From contig CM067306.1 in assembly GCA_034231615.1 (NCBI GenBank), positions 44,646,094-44,710,093 on the forward strand: a DNA stretch of 64,000 bases, given 5' to 3'. This DNA is from Meghimatium bilineatum (taxonomy: Eukaryota; Mollusca; Gastropoda; Stylommatophora; Philomycidae). A program made the position numbers and the translations under genes. Numbering within the stretch: the first letter of the stretch is position 1; the number at the start of each line of letters is the position of its first letter. The notes under the pieces are model-generated. The model did not search any database. It was not told the DNA's origin and worked only from the letters and a program-made list of their open reading frames with translations. Of this stretch, positions 40,301 to 53,572 are shown in pieces.

Positions 40301-41146
40301 AATTGGGTGTATTGCAGTTTAGTACGCCAAAACTCGTTGTATTCGGGCATATTACTCACACATTGGGTGTACTGAAGCTTACTACACTAGAATTGAGTGT
40401 ATTCTGGCCTATTACACATGATTTCTTTGTATTGCAGCTTAATACGTCAGAACACTGGCGTATCACATACGAATTGGGTGTATTGCAGTGTAGTACGCCA
40501 CAACTGGTTGTATTCTTGTATATTACTCACAAATTGGGTGTACTGAAGCTTACTACACTAGAATTGAGTGTATTCTGGCCTATTACACATGATTTCTTTG
40601 TATTGCAGCTTAATACGTCAGAACACTGGCGTATCACATACGAATTGGGTGTATTGCAGTTTAGTCCGCCACAACTGCTTGTATTCTGGCACATTACTCA
40701 CAAATTCATTGTACTGAAGCTTACTACACTAGAATTGAGTGTATTCTGGTCCATTACACATGATTTCGTTGTATTGCAGCTTAATACTTCAGAACACTGG
40801 CGTATTAAACAAGAATTGGGAGTATTGCAGTTTAGTACGCCAAAACTCGTTGTATTCTGGCACATTAATCACAAATTCATTGCAATGAAGCTTACTACAC
40901 TAGAATTGAGTGCATACTGGCCTATTGCACAAGATTTCGTTGTACTGCAGCTTAATACGTCAGAACACTGGCGTATTACACAAGAATTGGGTGTATTGCA
41001 GTTTAGTACGCCAAAACCCGTTGTATTCTGGCATATTACTCACAAATTCATTGTACTGAAGCTTACTACACTAGAATTGAGTGTATTCTGGCCCCTTACA
41101 CATGATTTCGTTATATTGCACCTTAATACTGCAGAACACTGGCGTA
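40076..41146 (+). repeat. Block repeated at about 44,861-45,931, offset 4,785 bp
   Basis: Both blocks contain 'attacaaaagaattgg', 'tattcgggcat', 'cacacattggg', the rare 'tgcagtgtagta' (40,484 and 45,269), 'ttcttgtatatt' and 'agtccgccacaactgc'. The offset is 28 monomers minus 3 bp, agreeing with the indels between them. The downstream copy has 'gttgcattcttg' and 'acccgatg' in place of 'gttgtattcttg' and 'acccgttg'. Confidence 0.8.
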
Positions 41147-41652
41147 TTAAACATGAATTGGGTGTATTGCAGTTTAGTACGCCAAAACTCGTTGTATTCT
41201 GGCATATTACTCACAAATTGGGTGTACTGAAGGTTACTACACTAGAATTGAGTGTATTCTGGCCTATTACACAGGATTTCGTTGTATTGCAGCTTAATAC
41301 TTCAGAACACTTGCGTATTAAACACGAATTGGGAGTATTGCAGTTTAGTACGCCAAAACTCGTTGTATTCTGGCATATTAATCACAAATTCATTGTACTG
41401 AAGCTTACTACACTAGAATTGAGTGTATTCTGGCCCCTTACACATGATTTCGTTGCATTGCACCTTAATACTGCAGAACACTGGCGTATTACACACAAAT
41501 TGGGTGTATTGCAGTTTAGTACGCCAAAACTCGTTGTATTCTGGCATATTACTCACAAATTGGGTGTACTGAAGCTTACTACACTAGAATTGAGTGTATT
41601 CTGGCCTATTACACATGATTTCTTTGTATTGCAGCTTAATACGTCAGAACAC

Positions 41653-44600
41653 TGGCGTATCACATACGAATTGGGTGTATTGCAGTTTAGTACGCAAAAA
41701 CTGGTTGTATTCTGGCACATTACTCACAAATTCATTGTACTGAAGCTTACTACACTAGAATTGAGTGTATTCTGGCCTATTGCACATGATTCCTTTGTAC
41801 TGCAGCTTAATACGTCAGAACACTTTCGTATTACACAAGAATTGGGTGTATTGCAGTTTAGTACGCCAAAACTCGTTGTATTCTGGGATATTACTCACAA
41901 ATTCATTGTACAGAAGCTTACTACACTAGAATTGAGTGTATTTTAGCCTATTACACATGATTTCGTTGTAGTGCAGCTTAATACTTCAGAACTCTGGCGT
42001 ATTACACACAAATTTGATGTATTGCAGTTTAGTACATTAAAACTCGTTGTATTCTGGCATATTACTCACAAATTCATTGTACTGAAGCTTACTACACTAG
42101 AATTGAGTGTATTCTGGCCCCTTACACATGATTTCGTTGTATTGCACCTTAATACTGCAGAACACTGGCGTATCACATACGAATTGGGTGTATTGCAGTT
42201 TAGTACGCGACAACTGGTTGTATTCTGGCACATTACTCACAAATTCATTGTACTGAAGCTTACTACACTAGAATTGAGTATTTTCTGGCCTATTGCACAT
42301 GATTTCGTTGTACTGCAGCTTAATACGTCAGAACACTGGCGTATTACACACAAATTGGGTGTATTGCAGTTTATTACGCCAAACCTCGTTGTATTCTGGC
42401 ATATTACTCACAAATTGGGTGTACTGAAGCTTACTACACTAGAATTGAGTGTATTCTGGCCTATTGCACATGATTCCTTTGTATTGCAGCTTAATACGTC
42501 AGAACACTGGCGTATTACACAAGAATTGGGTGTATTGCAGTTTAGTACGCCAAAACTCGTTGTATTCTGGGATATTACTCACAAATTCATTGTACTGAAG
42601 CTTACTACACTAGAATTGAGTGTATTCTGGCCTATAACACATGATTTCGTTGTATGGCACCTTAATACTGCAGATCACTGGCGTATTAAACACGAATTGG
42701 GTGTATTGCAGTTTAGTACGCCAAAACTCGTTGTATTCTGGGATATTACTCACAAATTCATTGTACTGAAGCTTACTACACTAGAATTGAGTGTATTCTG
42801 GCCTATTACACATGATTTCGGTGTATTGCAGCTTAATACGTCAGAACACTGGTGTATCACATACGAATTGGGTGTATTGCAGTTTTGTACGCAAAAACTG
42901 GTTGTATTCTGGCACATTACTCACAATTTCATTGTACTGAAGCTTACTACACTAGAACTAGTGGATTCTGGTCCATTACACATGATTTCGTTGTATTGCA
43001 GCTTAATACTTCAGAACACTGGCGTATTAAACACGAATTTGGAGTATTGCAGTTTAGTACGCCAAAACTCGTTGTATTCTGGCATATTAATCACAAATTC
43101 ATTGCACTGAAGCTTACTACACTAGAATTGAGTGTATACTGGCCTATTGCACATGATTTCGTTGTACTGCAGCTTAATACGTCAGAACACTGGCGTATTA
43201 CACAAGAATTGGGTGTATTGCAGTTTAGTACCCCAAAACTCGTTGTATTCTGGGATATTACCCACAAATTCATTGTACAGAAGCTTACTACACTAGAATT
43301 GAGTGTATTCTAGCCTATTACACATGATTTCGTTGTAGTGCAGCTTAATACTTCAGAACTCTGGCGTATTACACATAAATTAGGTGTATTGCAATTTCGT
43401 ACGCTAAAAGTCGTTGTATTCTGGCATATTACTCACACATTTATTTTAATGAAGCTTACTACACTATAATTGAGTGTATTCTGGCCCATTACGCATGATT
43501 TGGTTGTATTGCACCTTAATACTGCAGAACACTGGCGTATTAAACATGAATTGGGTGTATTGCAGTTTAGTACGCCAAAACTCGTTGTATTCTGGCATAT
43601 TACTTACAAATTGGGTGTACTGAAGCTTACTACACTAGAATTGAGTGTATTCTGGCCTATTACACAGGATTTCGTTGTATTGCAGCTTAATACTTCAGAA
43701 CATTGCGTATTAAACACGAATTGGGAGTATTGCAGTTTAGTACGCCAAAACTCGTTGTATTCTGGCATATTAATCACAAATTCATTGTACTGAAGCTTAC
43801 TACACTAGAATTGAGTGTATTCTGGCCCCTTACACATGATTTCGTTGTATTGCACCTTAATACTGCAGAACACTGGCGTATTAAACAAGAATTGGGAGTA
43901 TTGCAGTTTAGTACGCCAAAACTCGTTGTATTCTGGCACATTAATCACAAATTCATTTCAATGAAGCTTACTACACTAGAATTGAGTGCATACTGGCCTA
44001 TTGCACATGATTTCGTTGTACTGCAGCTTAATACGTCAGAACACTGGCGTATTACACAAGAATTGGGTGTATTTCAGTTTAGTACGCCAAAACCCGTTGT
44101 ATTCTGGCATTTTACTCACAAATTCATTGTACTGAAGCTTACTACACTAGAATTGAGTGTATTCTGGCCCCTTACACATGATTTCGTTGTATTGCACCTT
44201 AATACTGCAGAACAATGGCGTATTACACAAGAATTGGGTGTATTGCAGTTTAGTACCCCAAAACTCGTTGTATTCTGGGATATTACTCACAAATTCATTG
44301 TACAGAAGCTTACTACACTAGAATTGAGTGTATTCTAGCCTATTACACATGATTTCGTTGTAGTGCAGCTTAATACTTCAGAACTCTGGCGTATTACACA
44401 TAAATTAGGTGTATTGCAGTTTCGTTCGCTAAAACTCGTTGTATTCTGGCATATTACTCACAAATTTATTTTACTGAAGCTTACTACACTATAATTGAGT
44501 GTATTCTGGCCCATTACACATGATTTCGTTGTATTGCACCTTAATACTGCAGAACACTGTCGTATTAAACATGAATTGGGTGTATTGCAGTTTAGTACGC

Positions 44601-44780
44601 CAAAACTCGTTGTATTCTGGCATATTACTCACAAATTGGGTGTACTGAAGCTTACTACACTAGAATTGAGTGCATTCTGGCCTATTACACAGGATTTCGT
44701 TGTATTGCAGCTTAATACTTCAGAACACTTGCGTATTAAACACGAATTGGGAGTATTGCAGTTTAGTACGCCAAAACTCG
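41653..44780 (+). repeat. Segment matching 16,694-19,822, about 25 kb upstream
   Basis: The offset is 24,959 bp and becomes 24,958 after a 1-bp deletion at about 43,702 ('gaacattgcg'). Shared features are 'tttgatgtattg', 'gcgacaactgg', 'gagtattttctgg', 'gcagttttgtac', the 'gaactagtgg' variant (17996, 42955), an alpha marker ending at 43,469 and a beta marker ending at 44,494. It has 'attacacac' and 'tcacaaa' like the first 20-mer copy, not the second. A 1-bp deletion 'gtatttggcat' at about 44,785 marks its right edge. Confidence 0.8.
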
Positions 44781-45717
44781 TTGTATTTGGCATATTAATC
44801 ACAAATTCATTGTACTGAAGCTTACTACACTAGAATTGAGTGTATTCTGGCCACTTACACATGATTTCGTTGTACTGCAGCTTAATACGTCAGAACACTG
44901 GCGTATTACAAAAGAATTGGGTGTATTGCAGTTTAGTACGCCAAAACCCGTTGTATTCTGGCATATTACTCACAAATTCATTGTACTGAAGCTTACTACA
45001 CTAGAATTGAGTGTATTCTGGCCACTTACACATGATTTCGTTGTATTGCACCTTAATACTGCAGAACACTGGCGTATTACACACAAATTGGATGTATTGC
45101 AGTTTAGTACGCCAAAACTCGTTGTATTCGGGCATATTACTCACACATTGGGTGTACTGAAGCTTACTACACTAGAATTGAGTGTATTCTGGCCTATTAC
45201 ACATGATTTCTTTGTATTGCAGCTTAATACGTCAGAACACTGGCGTATCACATACGAATTGGGTGTATTGCAGTGTAGTACGCCACAACTGGTTGCATTC
45301 TTGTATATTACTCACAAATTGGGTGTACTGAAGCTTACTACACTAGAATTGAGTGTATTCTGGCCTATTACACATGATTTCTTTGTATTGCAGCTTAATA
45401 CGTCAGAACACTGGCGTATCACATACGAATTGGGTGTATTGCAGTTTAGTCCGCCACAACTGCTTGTATTCTGGCACATTACTCACAAATTCATTGTACT
45501 GAAGCTTACTACACTAGAATTGAGTGTATTCTGGTCCATTACACATGATTTCGTTGTATTGCAGCTTAATACTTCAGAACACTGGCGTATTAAACAAGAA
45601 TTGGGAGTATTGCAGTTTAGTACGCCAAAACTCGTTGTATTCTGGCACATTAATCACAAATTCATTGCAATGAAGCTTACTACACTAGAATTGAGTGCAT
45701 ACTGGCCTATTGCACAA

Positions 45718-48452
45718 GATTTCGTTGTACTGCAGCTTAATACGTCAGAACACTGGCGTATTACACAAGAATTGGGTGTATTGCAGTTTAGTACGCCAAA
45801 ACCCGATGTATTCTGGCATATTACTCACAAATTCATTGTACTGAAGCTTACTACACTAGAATTGAGTGTATTCTGGCCCCTTACACATGATTTCGTTATA
45901 TTGCACCTTAATACTGCAGAACACTGGCGTATTACACAAGAATTGGGTGTATTGCAGTTTAGTACCCCAAAACTCGTTGTATTCTGGGATATTACTCACA
46001 AATTCATTGTACAGAAGCTTACTACACTAGAATTGAGTGTATTCTAGCCTATTACACATGATTTCGTTGTAGTGCAGCTTAATACTTCAGAACTCTGGCG
46101 TATTACACATAAATTAGGTGTATTGCAGTTTCGTACGCTAAAACTCGTTGTATTCTGGCATATTACTCACAAATTTATTTTACTGAAGCTTACTACACTA
46201 TAATTGAGTGTATTCTGGCCCATTACACATGATTTGGTTGTATTGCACCTTAATACTGCAGAACACTGGCGTATTAAACATGAATTGGGTGTATTGCAGT
46301 TTAGTACGCCAAAACTCGTTGTATTCTGGCATATTACTCACAAATTGGGTGTACTGAAGGTTACTACACTAGAATTGAGTGTATTCTGGCCTATTACACA
46401 GGATTTCGTTGTATTGCAGCTTAATACTTCAGAACACTTGCGTATTAACACGAATTGGGAGTATTGCAGTTTAGTACGCCAAAACTCGTTGTATTCTGGC
46501 ATATTAATCACAAATTCATTGTACTGAAGCTTACTACACTAGAATTGAGTGTATTCTGGCCCCTTACACATGATTTCGTTGCATTGCACCTTAATACTGC
46601 AGAACACTGGCGTATTACACACAAATTGGGTGTATTGCAGTTTAGTACGCCAAAACTCGTTGTATTCTGGCATATTACTCACAAATTGGGTGTACTGAAG
46701 CTTACTACACTAGAATTGAGTGTATTCTGGCCTATTACACATGATTTCTTTGTATTGCAGCTTAATACGTCAGAACACTGGCGTATCACATACGAATTGG
46801 GTGTATTGCAGTTTAGTACGCAAAAACTGGTTGTATTCTGGCACATTACTCACAAATTCATTGTACTGAAGCTTACTACACTAGAATTGAGTGTATTCTG
46901 GCCTATTGCACATGATTCCTTTGTACTGCAGCTTAATACGTCAGAACACTGGCGTATTACACAAGAATTGGGTGTATTGCAGTTTAGTACGCCAAAACTC
47001 GTTGTATTCTGGGATATTACTCACAAATTCATTGTACAGAAGCTTACTACACTAGAATTGAGTGTATTCTAGCCTATTACACATGATTTCGTTGTAGTGC
47101 AGCTTAATACTTCAGAACTCTGGCGTATTACACACAAATTTGATGTATTGCAGTTTAGTACATTAAAACTCGTTGTATTCTGGCATATTACTCACAAATT
47201 CATTGTACTGAAGCTTACTACACTAGAATTGAGTGTATTCTGGCCCCTTACACATGATTTCGTTGTATTGCACCTTAATACTGCAGAACACTGGCGTATC
47301 ACATACGAATTGGGTGTATTGCAGTTTAGTACGCGACAACTGGTTGTATTCTGGCACATTACTCACAAATTCATTGTACTGAAGCTTACTACACTAGAAT
47401 TGAGTGTATTCTGGCCCCTTACACATGATTTCGTTGTATTGCACCTTAATACTGCAGAACACTGGCGTATTAAACAAGAATTGGGAGTATTGCAGTTTAG
47501 TACGCCAAAACTCGTTGTATTCTGGCACATTAATCACAAATTCATTTCAATGAAGCTTACTACACTAGAATTGAGTGCATACTGGCCTATTGCACATGAT
47601 TTCGTTGTACTGCAGCTTAATACGTCAGAACACTGGCGTATTACACAATAATTGGGTGTATTGCAGTTTAGTACGCCAAAACCCGTTGTATTCTGGCATT
47701 TTACTCACAAATTCATTGTACTGAAGCTTACTACACTAGAATTGAGTGTATTCTGGCCCCTTACACATGATTTCGTTGTATTGCACCTTAATACTGCAGA
47801 ACACTGGCGTATTACACAAGAATTGGGTGTATTGCAGTTTAGTACCCCAAAACTCGTTGTATTCTGGGATATTACTCACAAATTCATTGTACAGAAGCTT
47901 ACTACACTAGAATTGAGTGTATTCTAGCCTATTACACATGATTTCGTTGTAGTGCAGCTTAATACTTCAGAACTCTGGCGTATTACACATAAATTAGGTG
48001 TATTGCAGTTTCGTACGCTAAAACTCGTTGTATTCTGGCATATTACTCACAAATTCATTGTACTGAAGCTTACTACACTATAATTGAGTGTATTCTGGCC
48101 CATTACACATGATTTGGTTGTATTGCACCTTAATACTGCAGAACACTGTCGTATTAAACATGAATTGGGTGTATTGCAGTTTAGTACGCCAAAACTCGTT
48201 GTATTCTGGCATATTACTCACAAATTGGGTGTACTGAAGCTTACTACACTAGAATTGAGTGTATTCTGGCCTATTACACAGGATTTCGTTGTATTGCAGC
48301 TTAATACTTCAGAACACTTGCGTATTAAACACGAATTGGGAGTATTGCAGTTTAGTACGCCAAAACTCGTTGTATTCTGGCATATTAATCACAAATTCAT
48401 TGCACTGAAGCTTACTACACTAGAATTGAGTGTATACTGGCCTATTGCACAT
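45718..48452 (+). repeat. 16-monomer higher-order unit, copy 1 (2,735 bp)
   Basis: Followed directly by an indistinguishable copy at 48453-51187. Recurring at 2,735 bp are 'acccgatg' (45,801 and 48,536), the 1-bp deletion 'cgtattaacacg' (about 46,444 and 49,179), a TAA variant 'acacaataattgg' (47649, 50384), 'gaaggttac', 'gttgcattgcac' and beta markers ending at 46,203 and 48,938. The length is 16 x 171 minus that one base. The left edge is 'gcacaagat' against 'gcacatgat' one base upstream. Confidence 0.9.
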
Positions 48453-51187
48453 GATTTCGTTGTACTGCAGCTTAATACGTCAGAACACTGGCGTATTACA
48501 CAAGAATTGGGTGTATTGCAGTTTAGTACGCCAAAACCCGATGTATTCTGGCATATTACTCACAAATTCATTGTACTGAAGCTTACTACACTAGAATTGA
48601 GTGTATTCTGGCCCCTTACACATGATTTCGTTATATTGCACCTTAATACTGCAGAACACTGGCGTATTACACAAGAATTGGGTGTATTGCAGTTTAGTAC
48701 CCCAAAACTCGTTGTATTCTGGGATATTACTCACAAATTCATTGTACAGAAGCTTACTACACTAGAATTGAGTGTATTCTAGCCTATTACACATGATTTC
48801 GTTGTAGTGCAGCTTAATACTTCAGAACTCTGGCGTATTACACATAAATTAGGTGTATTGCAGTTTCGTACGCTAAAACTCGTTGTATTCTGGCATATTA
48901 CTCACAAATTTATTTTACTGAAGCTTACTACACTATAATTGAGTGTATTCTGGCCCATTACACATGATTTGGTTGTATTGCACCTTAATACTGCAGAACA
49001 CTGGCGTATTAAACATGAATTGGGTGTATTGCAGTTTAGTACGCCAAAACTCGTTGTATTCTGGCATATTACTCACAAATTGGGTGTACTGAAGGTTACT
49101 ACACTAGAATTGAGTGTATTCTGGCCTATTACACAGGATTTCGTTGTATTGCAGCTTAATACTTCAGAACACTTGCGTATTAACACGAATTGGGAGTATT
49201 GCAGTTTAGTACGCCAAAACTCGTTGTATTCTGGCATATTAATCACAAATTCATTGTACTGAAGCTTACTACACTAGAATTGAGTGTATTCTGGCCCCTT
49301 ACACATGATTTCGTTGCATTGCACCTTAATACTGCAGAACACTGGCGTATTACACACAAATTGGGTGTATTGCAGTTTAGTACGCCAAAACTCGTTGTAT
49401 TCTGGCATATTACTCACAAATTGGGTGTACTGAAGCTTACTACACTAGAATTGAGTGTATTCTGGCCTATTACACATGATTTCTTTGTATTGCAGCTTAA
49501 TACGTCAGAACACTGGCGTATCACATACGAATTGGGTGTATTGCAGTTTAGTACGCAAAAACTGGTTGTATTCTGGCACATTACTCACAAATTCATTGTA
49601 CTGAAGCTTACTACACTAGAATTGAGTGTATTCTGGCCTATTGCACATGATTCCTTTGTACTGCAGCTTAATACGTCAGAACACTGGCGTATTACACAAG
49701 AATTGGGTGTATTGCAGTTTAGTACGCCAAAACTCGTTGTATTCTGGGATATTACTCACAAATTCATTGTACAGAAGCTTACTACACTAGAATTGAGTGT
49801 ATTCTAGCCTATTACACATGATTTCGTTGTAGTGCAGCTTAATACTTCAGAACTCTGGCGTATTACACACAAATTTGATGTATTGCAGTTTAGTACATTA
49901 AAACTCGTTGTATTCTGGCATATTACTCACAAATTCATTGTACTGAAGCTTACTACACTAGAATTGAGTGTATTCTGGCCCCTTACACATGATTTCGTTG
50001 TATTGCACCTTAATACTGCAGAACACTGGCGTATCACATACGAATTGGGTGTATTGCAGTTTAGTACGCGACAACTGGTTGTATTCTGGCACATTACTCA
50101 CAAATTCATTGTACTGAAGCTTACTACACTAGAATTGAGTGTATTCTGGCCCCTTACACATGATTTCGTTGTATTGCACCTTAATACTGCAGAACACTGG
50201 CGTATTAAACAAGAATTGGGAGTATTGCAGTTTAGTACGCCAAAACTCGTTGTATTCTGGCACATTAATCACAAATTCATTTCAATGAAGCTTACTACAC
50301 TAGAATTGAGTGCATACTGGCCTATTGCACATGATTTCGTTGTACTGCAGCTTAATACGTCAGAACACTGGCGTATTACACAATAATTGGGTGTATTGCA
50401 GTTTAGTACGCCAAAACCCGTTGTATTCTGGCATTTTACTCACAAATTCATTGTACTGAAGCTTACTACACTAGAATTGAGTGTATTCTGGCCCCTTACA
50501 CATGATTTCGTTGTATTGCACCTTAATACTGCAGAACACTGGCGTATTACACAAGAATTGGGTGTATTGCAGTTTAGTACCCCAAAACTCGTTGTATTCT
50601 GGGATATTACTCACAAATTCATTGTACAGAAGCTTACTACACTAGAATTGAGTGTATTCTAGCCTATTACACATGATTTCGTTGTAGTGCAGCTTAATAC
50701 TTCAGAACTCTGGCGTATTACACATAAATTAGGTGTATTGCAGTTTCGTACGCTAAAACTCGTTGTATTCTGGCATATTACTCACAAATTCATTGTACTG
50801 AAGCTTACTACACTATAATTGAGTGTATTCTGGCCCATTACACATGATTTGGTTGTATTGCACCTTAATACTGCAGAACACTGTCGTATTAAACATGAAT
50901 TGGGTGTATTGCAGTTTAGTACGCCAAAACTCGTTGTATTCTGGCATATTACTCACAAATTGGGTGTACTGAAGCTTACTACACTAGAATTGAGTGTATT
51001 CTGGCCTATTACACAGGATTTCGTTGTATTGCAGCTTAATACTTCAGAACACTTGCGTATTAAACACGAATTGGGAGTATTGCAGTTTAGTACGCCAAAA
51101 CTCGTTGTATTCTGGCATATTAATCACAAATTCATTGCACTGAAGCTTACTACACTAGAATTGAGTGTATACTGGCCTATTGCACAT
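48453..51187 (+). repeat. 16-monomer higher-order unit, copy 2 (2,735 bp)
   Basis: This is the second copy of 45718-48452. Similarity to the unit continues to about 51,265, where 'gtaccccaaaactcg' replaces 'gtacgccaaaacccg'. No difference was noticed between the two full copies, including the shared frameshift and stop. Confidence 0.9.
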
Positions 51188-51692
51188 GATTTCGTTGTAC
51201 TGCAGCTTAATACGTCAGAACACTGGCGTATTACACAAGAATTGGGTGTATTGCAGTTTAGTACCCCAAAACTCGTTGTATTCTGGGATATTACTCACAA
51301 ATTCATTGTACAGAAGCTTACTACACTAGAATTGAGTGTATTCTAGCCTATTACACATGATTTCGTTGTAGTGCAGCTTAATACTTCAGAACTCTGGCGT
51401 ATTACACATAAATTAGGTGTATTGCAATTTCGTACGCTAAAAGTCGTTGTATTCAGGCATATTACTCACACATTTATTTTAATGAAGCTTACTACACTAT
51501 AATTGAGTGTATTCTGGCCCATTACGCATGATTTGGTTGTATTGCACCTTAATACTGCAGAACACTGGCGTATTAAACATGAATTGGGTGTATTGCAGTT
51601 TAGTACTCCAAAACTCGTTGTATTCTGGCATATTACTTACAAATTGGGTGTACTGAAGCTTACTACACTAGAATTGAGTGTATTCTGGCCTA

Positions 51693-53572
51693 TTACACAG
51701 GATTTCGTTGTATTGCAGCTTAATACTTCAGAACACTTGCGTATTAAACACGAATTGGGAGTATTGCAGTTTAGTACGCCAAAACTCGTTGTATTCTGGC
51801 ATATTAATCACAAATTCATTGTACTGAAGCTTACTACACTAGAATTGAGTGTATTCTGGCCCCTTACACATGATTTCGTTGTATTGCACCTTAATACTGC
51901 AGAACACTGGCGTATTAAACAAGAATTGGGAGTATTGCAGTTTAGTACGCCAAAACTCGTTGTATTCTGGCACATTAATCACAAATTCATTTCAATGAAG
52001 CTTACTACACTAGAATTGAGTGCATACTGGCCTATTGCACATGATTTCGTTGTACTGCAGCTTAATACGTCAGAACACTGGCGTATTACACAAGAATTGG
52101 GTGTAGTGCAGTTTAGTACGCCAAAACCCGTTGTATTCTGGCATTTTACTCACAAATTCATTGTACTGAAGCTTACTACACTAGAATTGAGTGTATTCTG
52201 GCCCCTTACACATGATTTCGTTGTATTGCACCTTAATACTGCAGAACACTGGCGTATTACACAAGAATTGGGTGTATTGCAGTTTAGTACCCCAAAACTC
52301 GTTGTATTCTGGGATATTACTCACAAATTCATTGTACAAAAGCTTACTACACTAGAATTGAGTGTATTCTAGCCTATTACACATGATTTCGTTGTAGTGC
52401 AGCTTAATACTTCAGAACTCTGGCGTATTACACATAAATTAGGTGTATTGCAGTTTCGTACGCTAAAACTCGTTGTATTCTGGCATATTACTCACAAATT
52501 TATTTTACTGAAGCTTACTACACTATAATTGAGTGTATTCTGGCCCATTACACATGATTTGGTTGTATTGCACCTTAATACTGCAGAACACTGTCGTATT
52601 AAACATGAATTGGGTGTATTGCAGTTTAGTACGCCAAAACTCGTTGTATTCTGGCATATTACTCACAAATTGGGTGTACTGAAGCTTACTACACTAGAAT
52701 TGAGTGTATTCTGGCCTATTACACAGGATTTCGTTGTATTGCAGCTTAATACTTCAGAACACTTGCGTATTAAACACGAATTGGGAGTATTGCAGTTTAG
52801 TACGCCAAAACTCGTTGTATTCTGGCATATTAATCACAAATTCATTGTACTGAAGCTTACTACACTAGAATTGAGTGTATTCTGGCCCCTTACACATGAT
52901 TTCGTTGTATTGCACCTTAATACTGCAGAACACTGGCGTATTACACACAAATTGGGTGTATTGCAGTTTAGTACGCCAAAACTCGTTGTATTCTGGCATA
53001 TTACTCACAAATTGGGTGTACTGAAGCTTATTACACTAGAATTGAGTGTATTCTGCCTATTACACATGATTTCTTTGTATTGCAGCTTAATATGTCAGAA
53101 CACTGGCGTATATCATACGAATTGGGTGTATTGCAGTTTAGTACGCCACAACTGGTTGTATTCTGGCACATTACTCACAAATTCATTGTACTGAAGTTTA
53201 CTACACTAGAATTGAGTGTATTCTGGTCCATTACACATGATTTCGTTGTATTGCAGCTTAATATTTCAGAACACTGGCGTATTAAACAAGAATTGGGAGT
53301 ATTGCAGTTTAGTACGCCAAAACTCGTTGTATTCTGGCACATTAATCACAAATTCATTGCAATGAAGCTTACTACACTAGAATTGAGTGCATACTGGCCT
53401 ATTGCACATGATTTCGTTGTACTGCAGCTTAATACGTCAGAACACTGGCGTATTACACAAGAATTGGGTGTATTGCAGTTTAGTACGCCAAAACCCGTTG
53501 TATTGTGGCATATTACTCACAAATTCATTGTACTGAAGCTTACTACACTAGAATTGAGTGTATTCTGGCCCC
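51693..53572 (+). repeat. 11-monomer higher-order unit, copy 1 (1,880 bp)
   Basis: Matches 53573-55452 at 1,880 bp, which is 11 x 171 minus the base missing in 'ttctgcctat' (53,055, 54,935). About eight substitutions separate the copies. Examples are 'gagtgcatac' against 'gagtacatac', 'aaacccg' against 'aaactcg', 'cttattacac' (53,030) against 'cttactacac', 'aatatgtcag' against 'aatacgtcag', and 'attaaacaag' against 'atttaacaag'. It is also related to the 1,880-bp spacing seen at 35.9-38.9 kb. Confidence 0.88.

Larger units (their letters stand above)
238..42964 (+). repeat. 1-bp-deleted variant 'gaactagtgg' creating SpeI sites (16 copies)
   Basis: At the C/D boundary the usual 'gaattgagtgtattctgg' is replaced by 'gaactagtggattctgg', one base shorter, creating ACTAGT. 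The variant starts (the g) lie at 238, 1092, 1775, 3656, 3997, 5706, 7569, 8081, 8593, 10132, 12013, 15261, 17996, 21415, 32869 and 42955. Thirteen of 16 are left of 18 kb; the last three are copies of the 17,996 site carried by larger duplications. Each shifts the 57-codon frame by one. Confidence 0.9.
18340..43469 (+). repeat. Alpha marker monomers (diagnostic 171-bp variant), first to last before 45 kb
   Basis: Each is a monomer with 'ttctagcc', 'gtagtgcag', 'ctctggcg', 'cataaattaggtg', 'gcaatttcgtacgc', 'aaaagtcg', 'cacacatttattttaatg' and a final 'ctataattgag', followed by 'cccattacgcatgatttgg'. The first spans 18340-18510. Others end at 20,220, 21,929, 23,639, 24,494, 26,204, 27,059, 28,598, 30,649, 33,383, 35,606, 37,144 (hybrid), 43,469 and also 51,502. 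It carries three in-frame stops. None occurs left of 18.3 kb. Confidence 0.88.
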
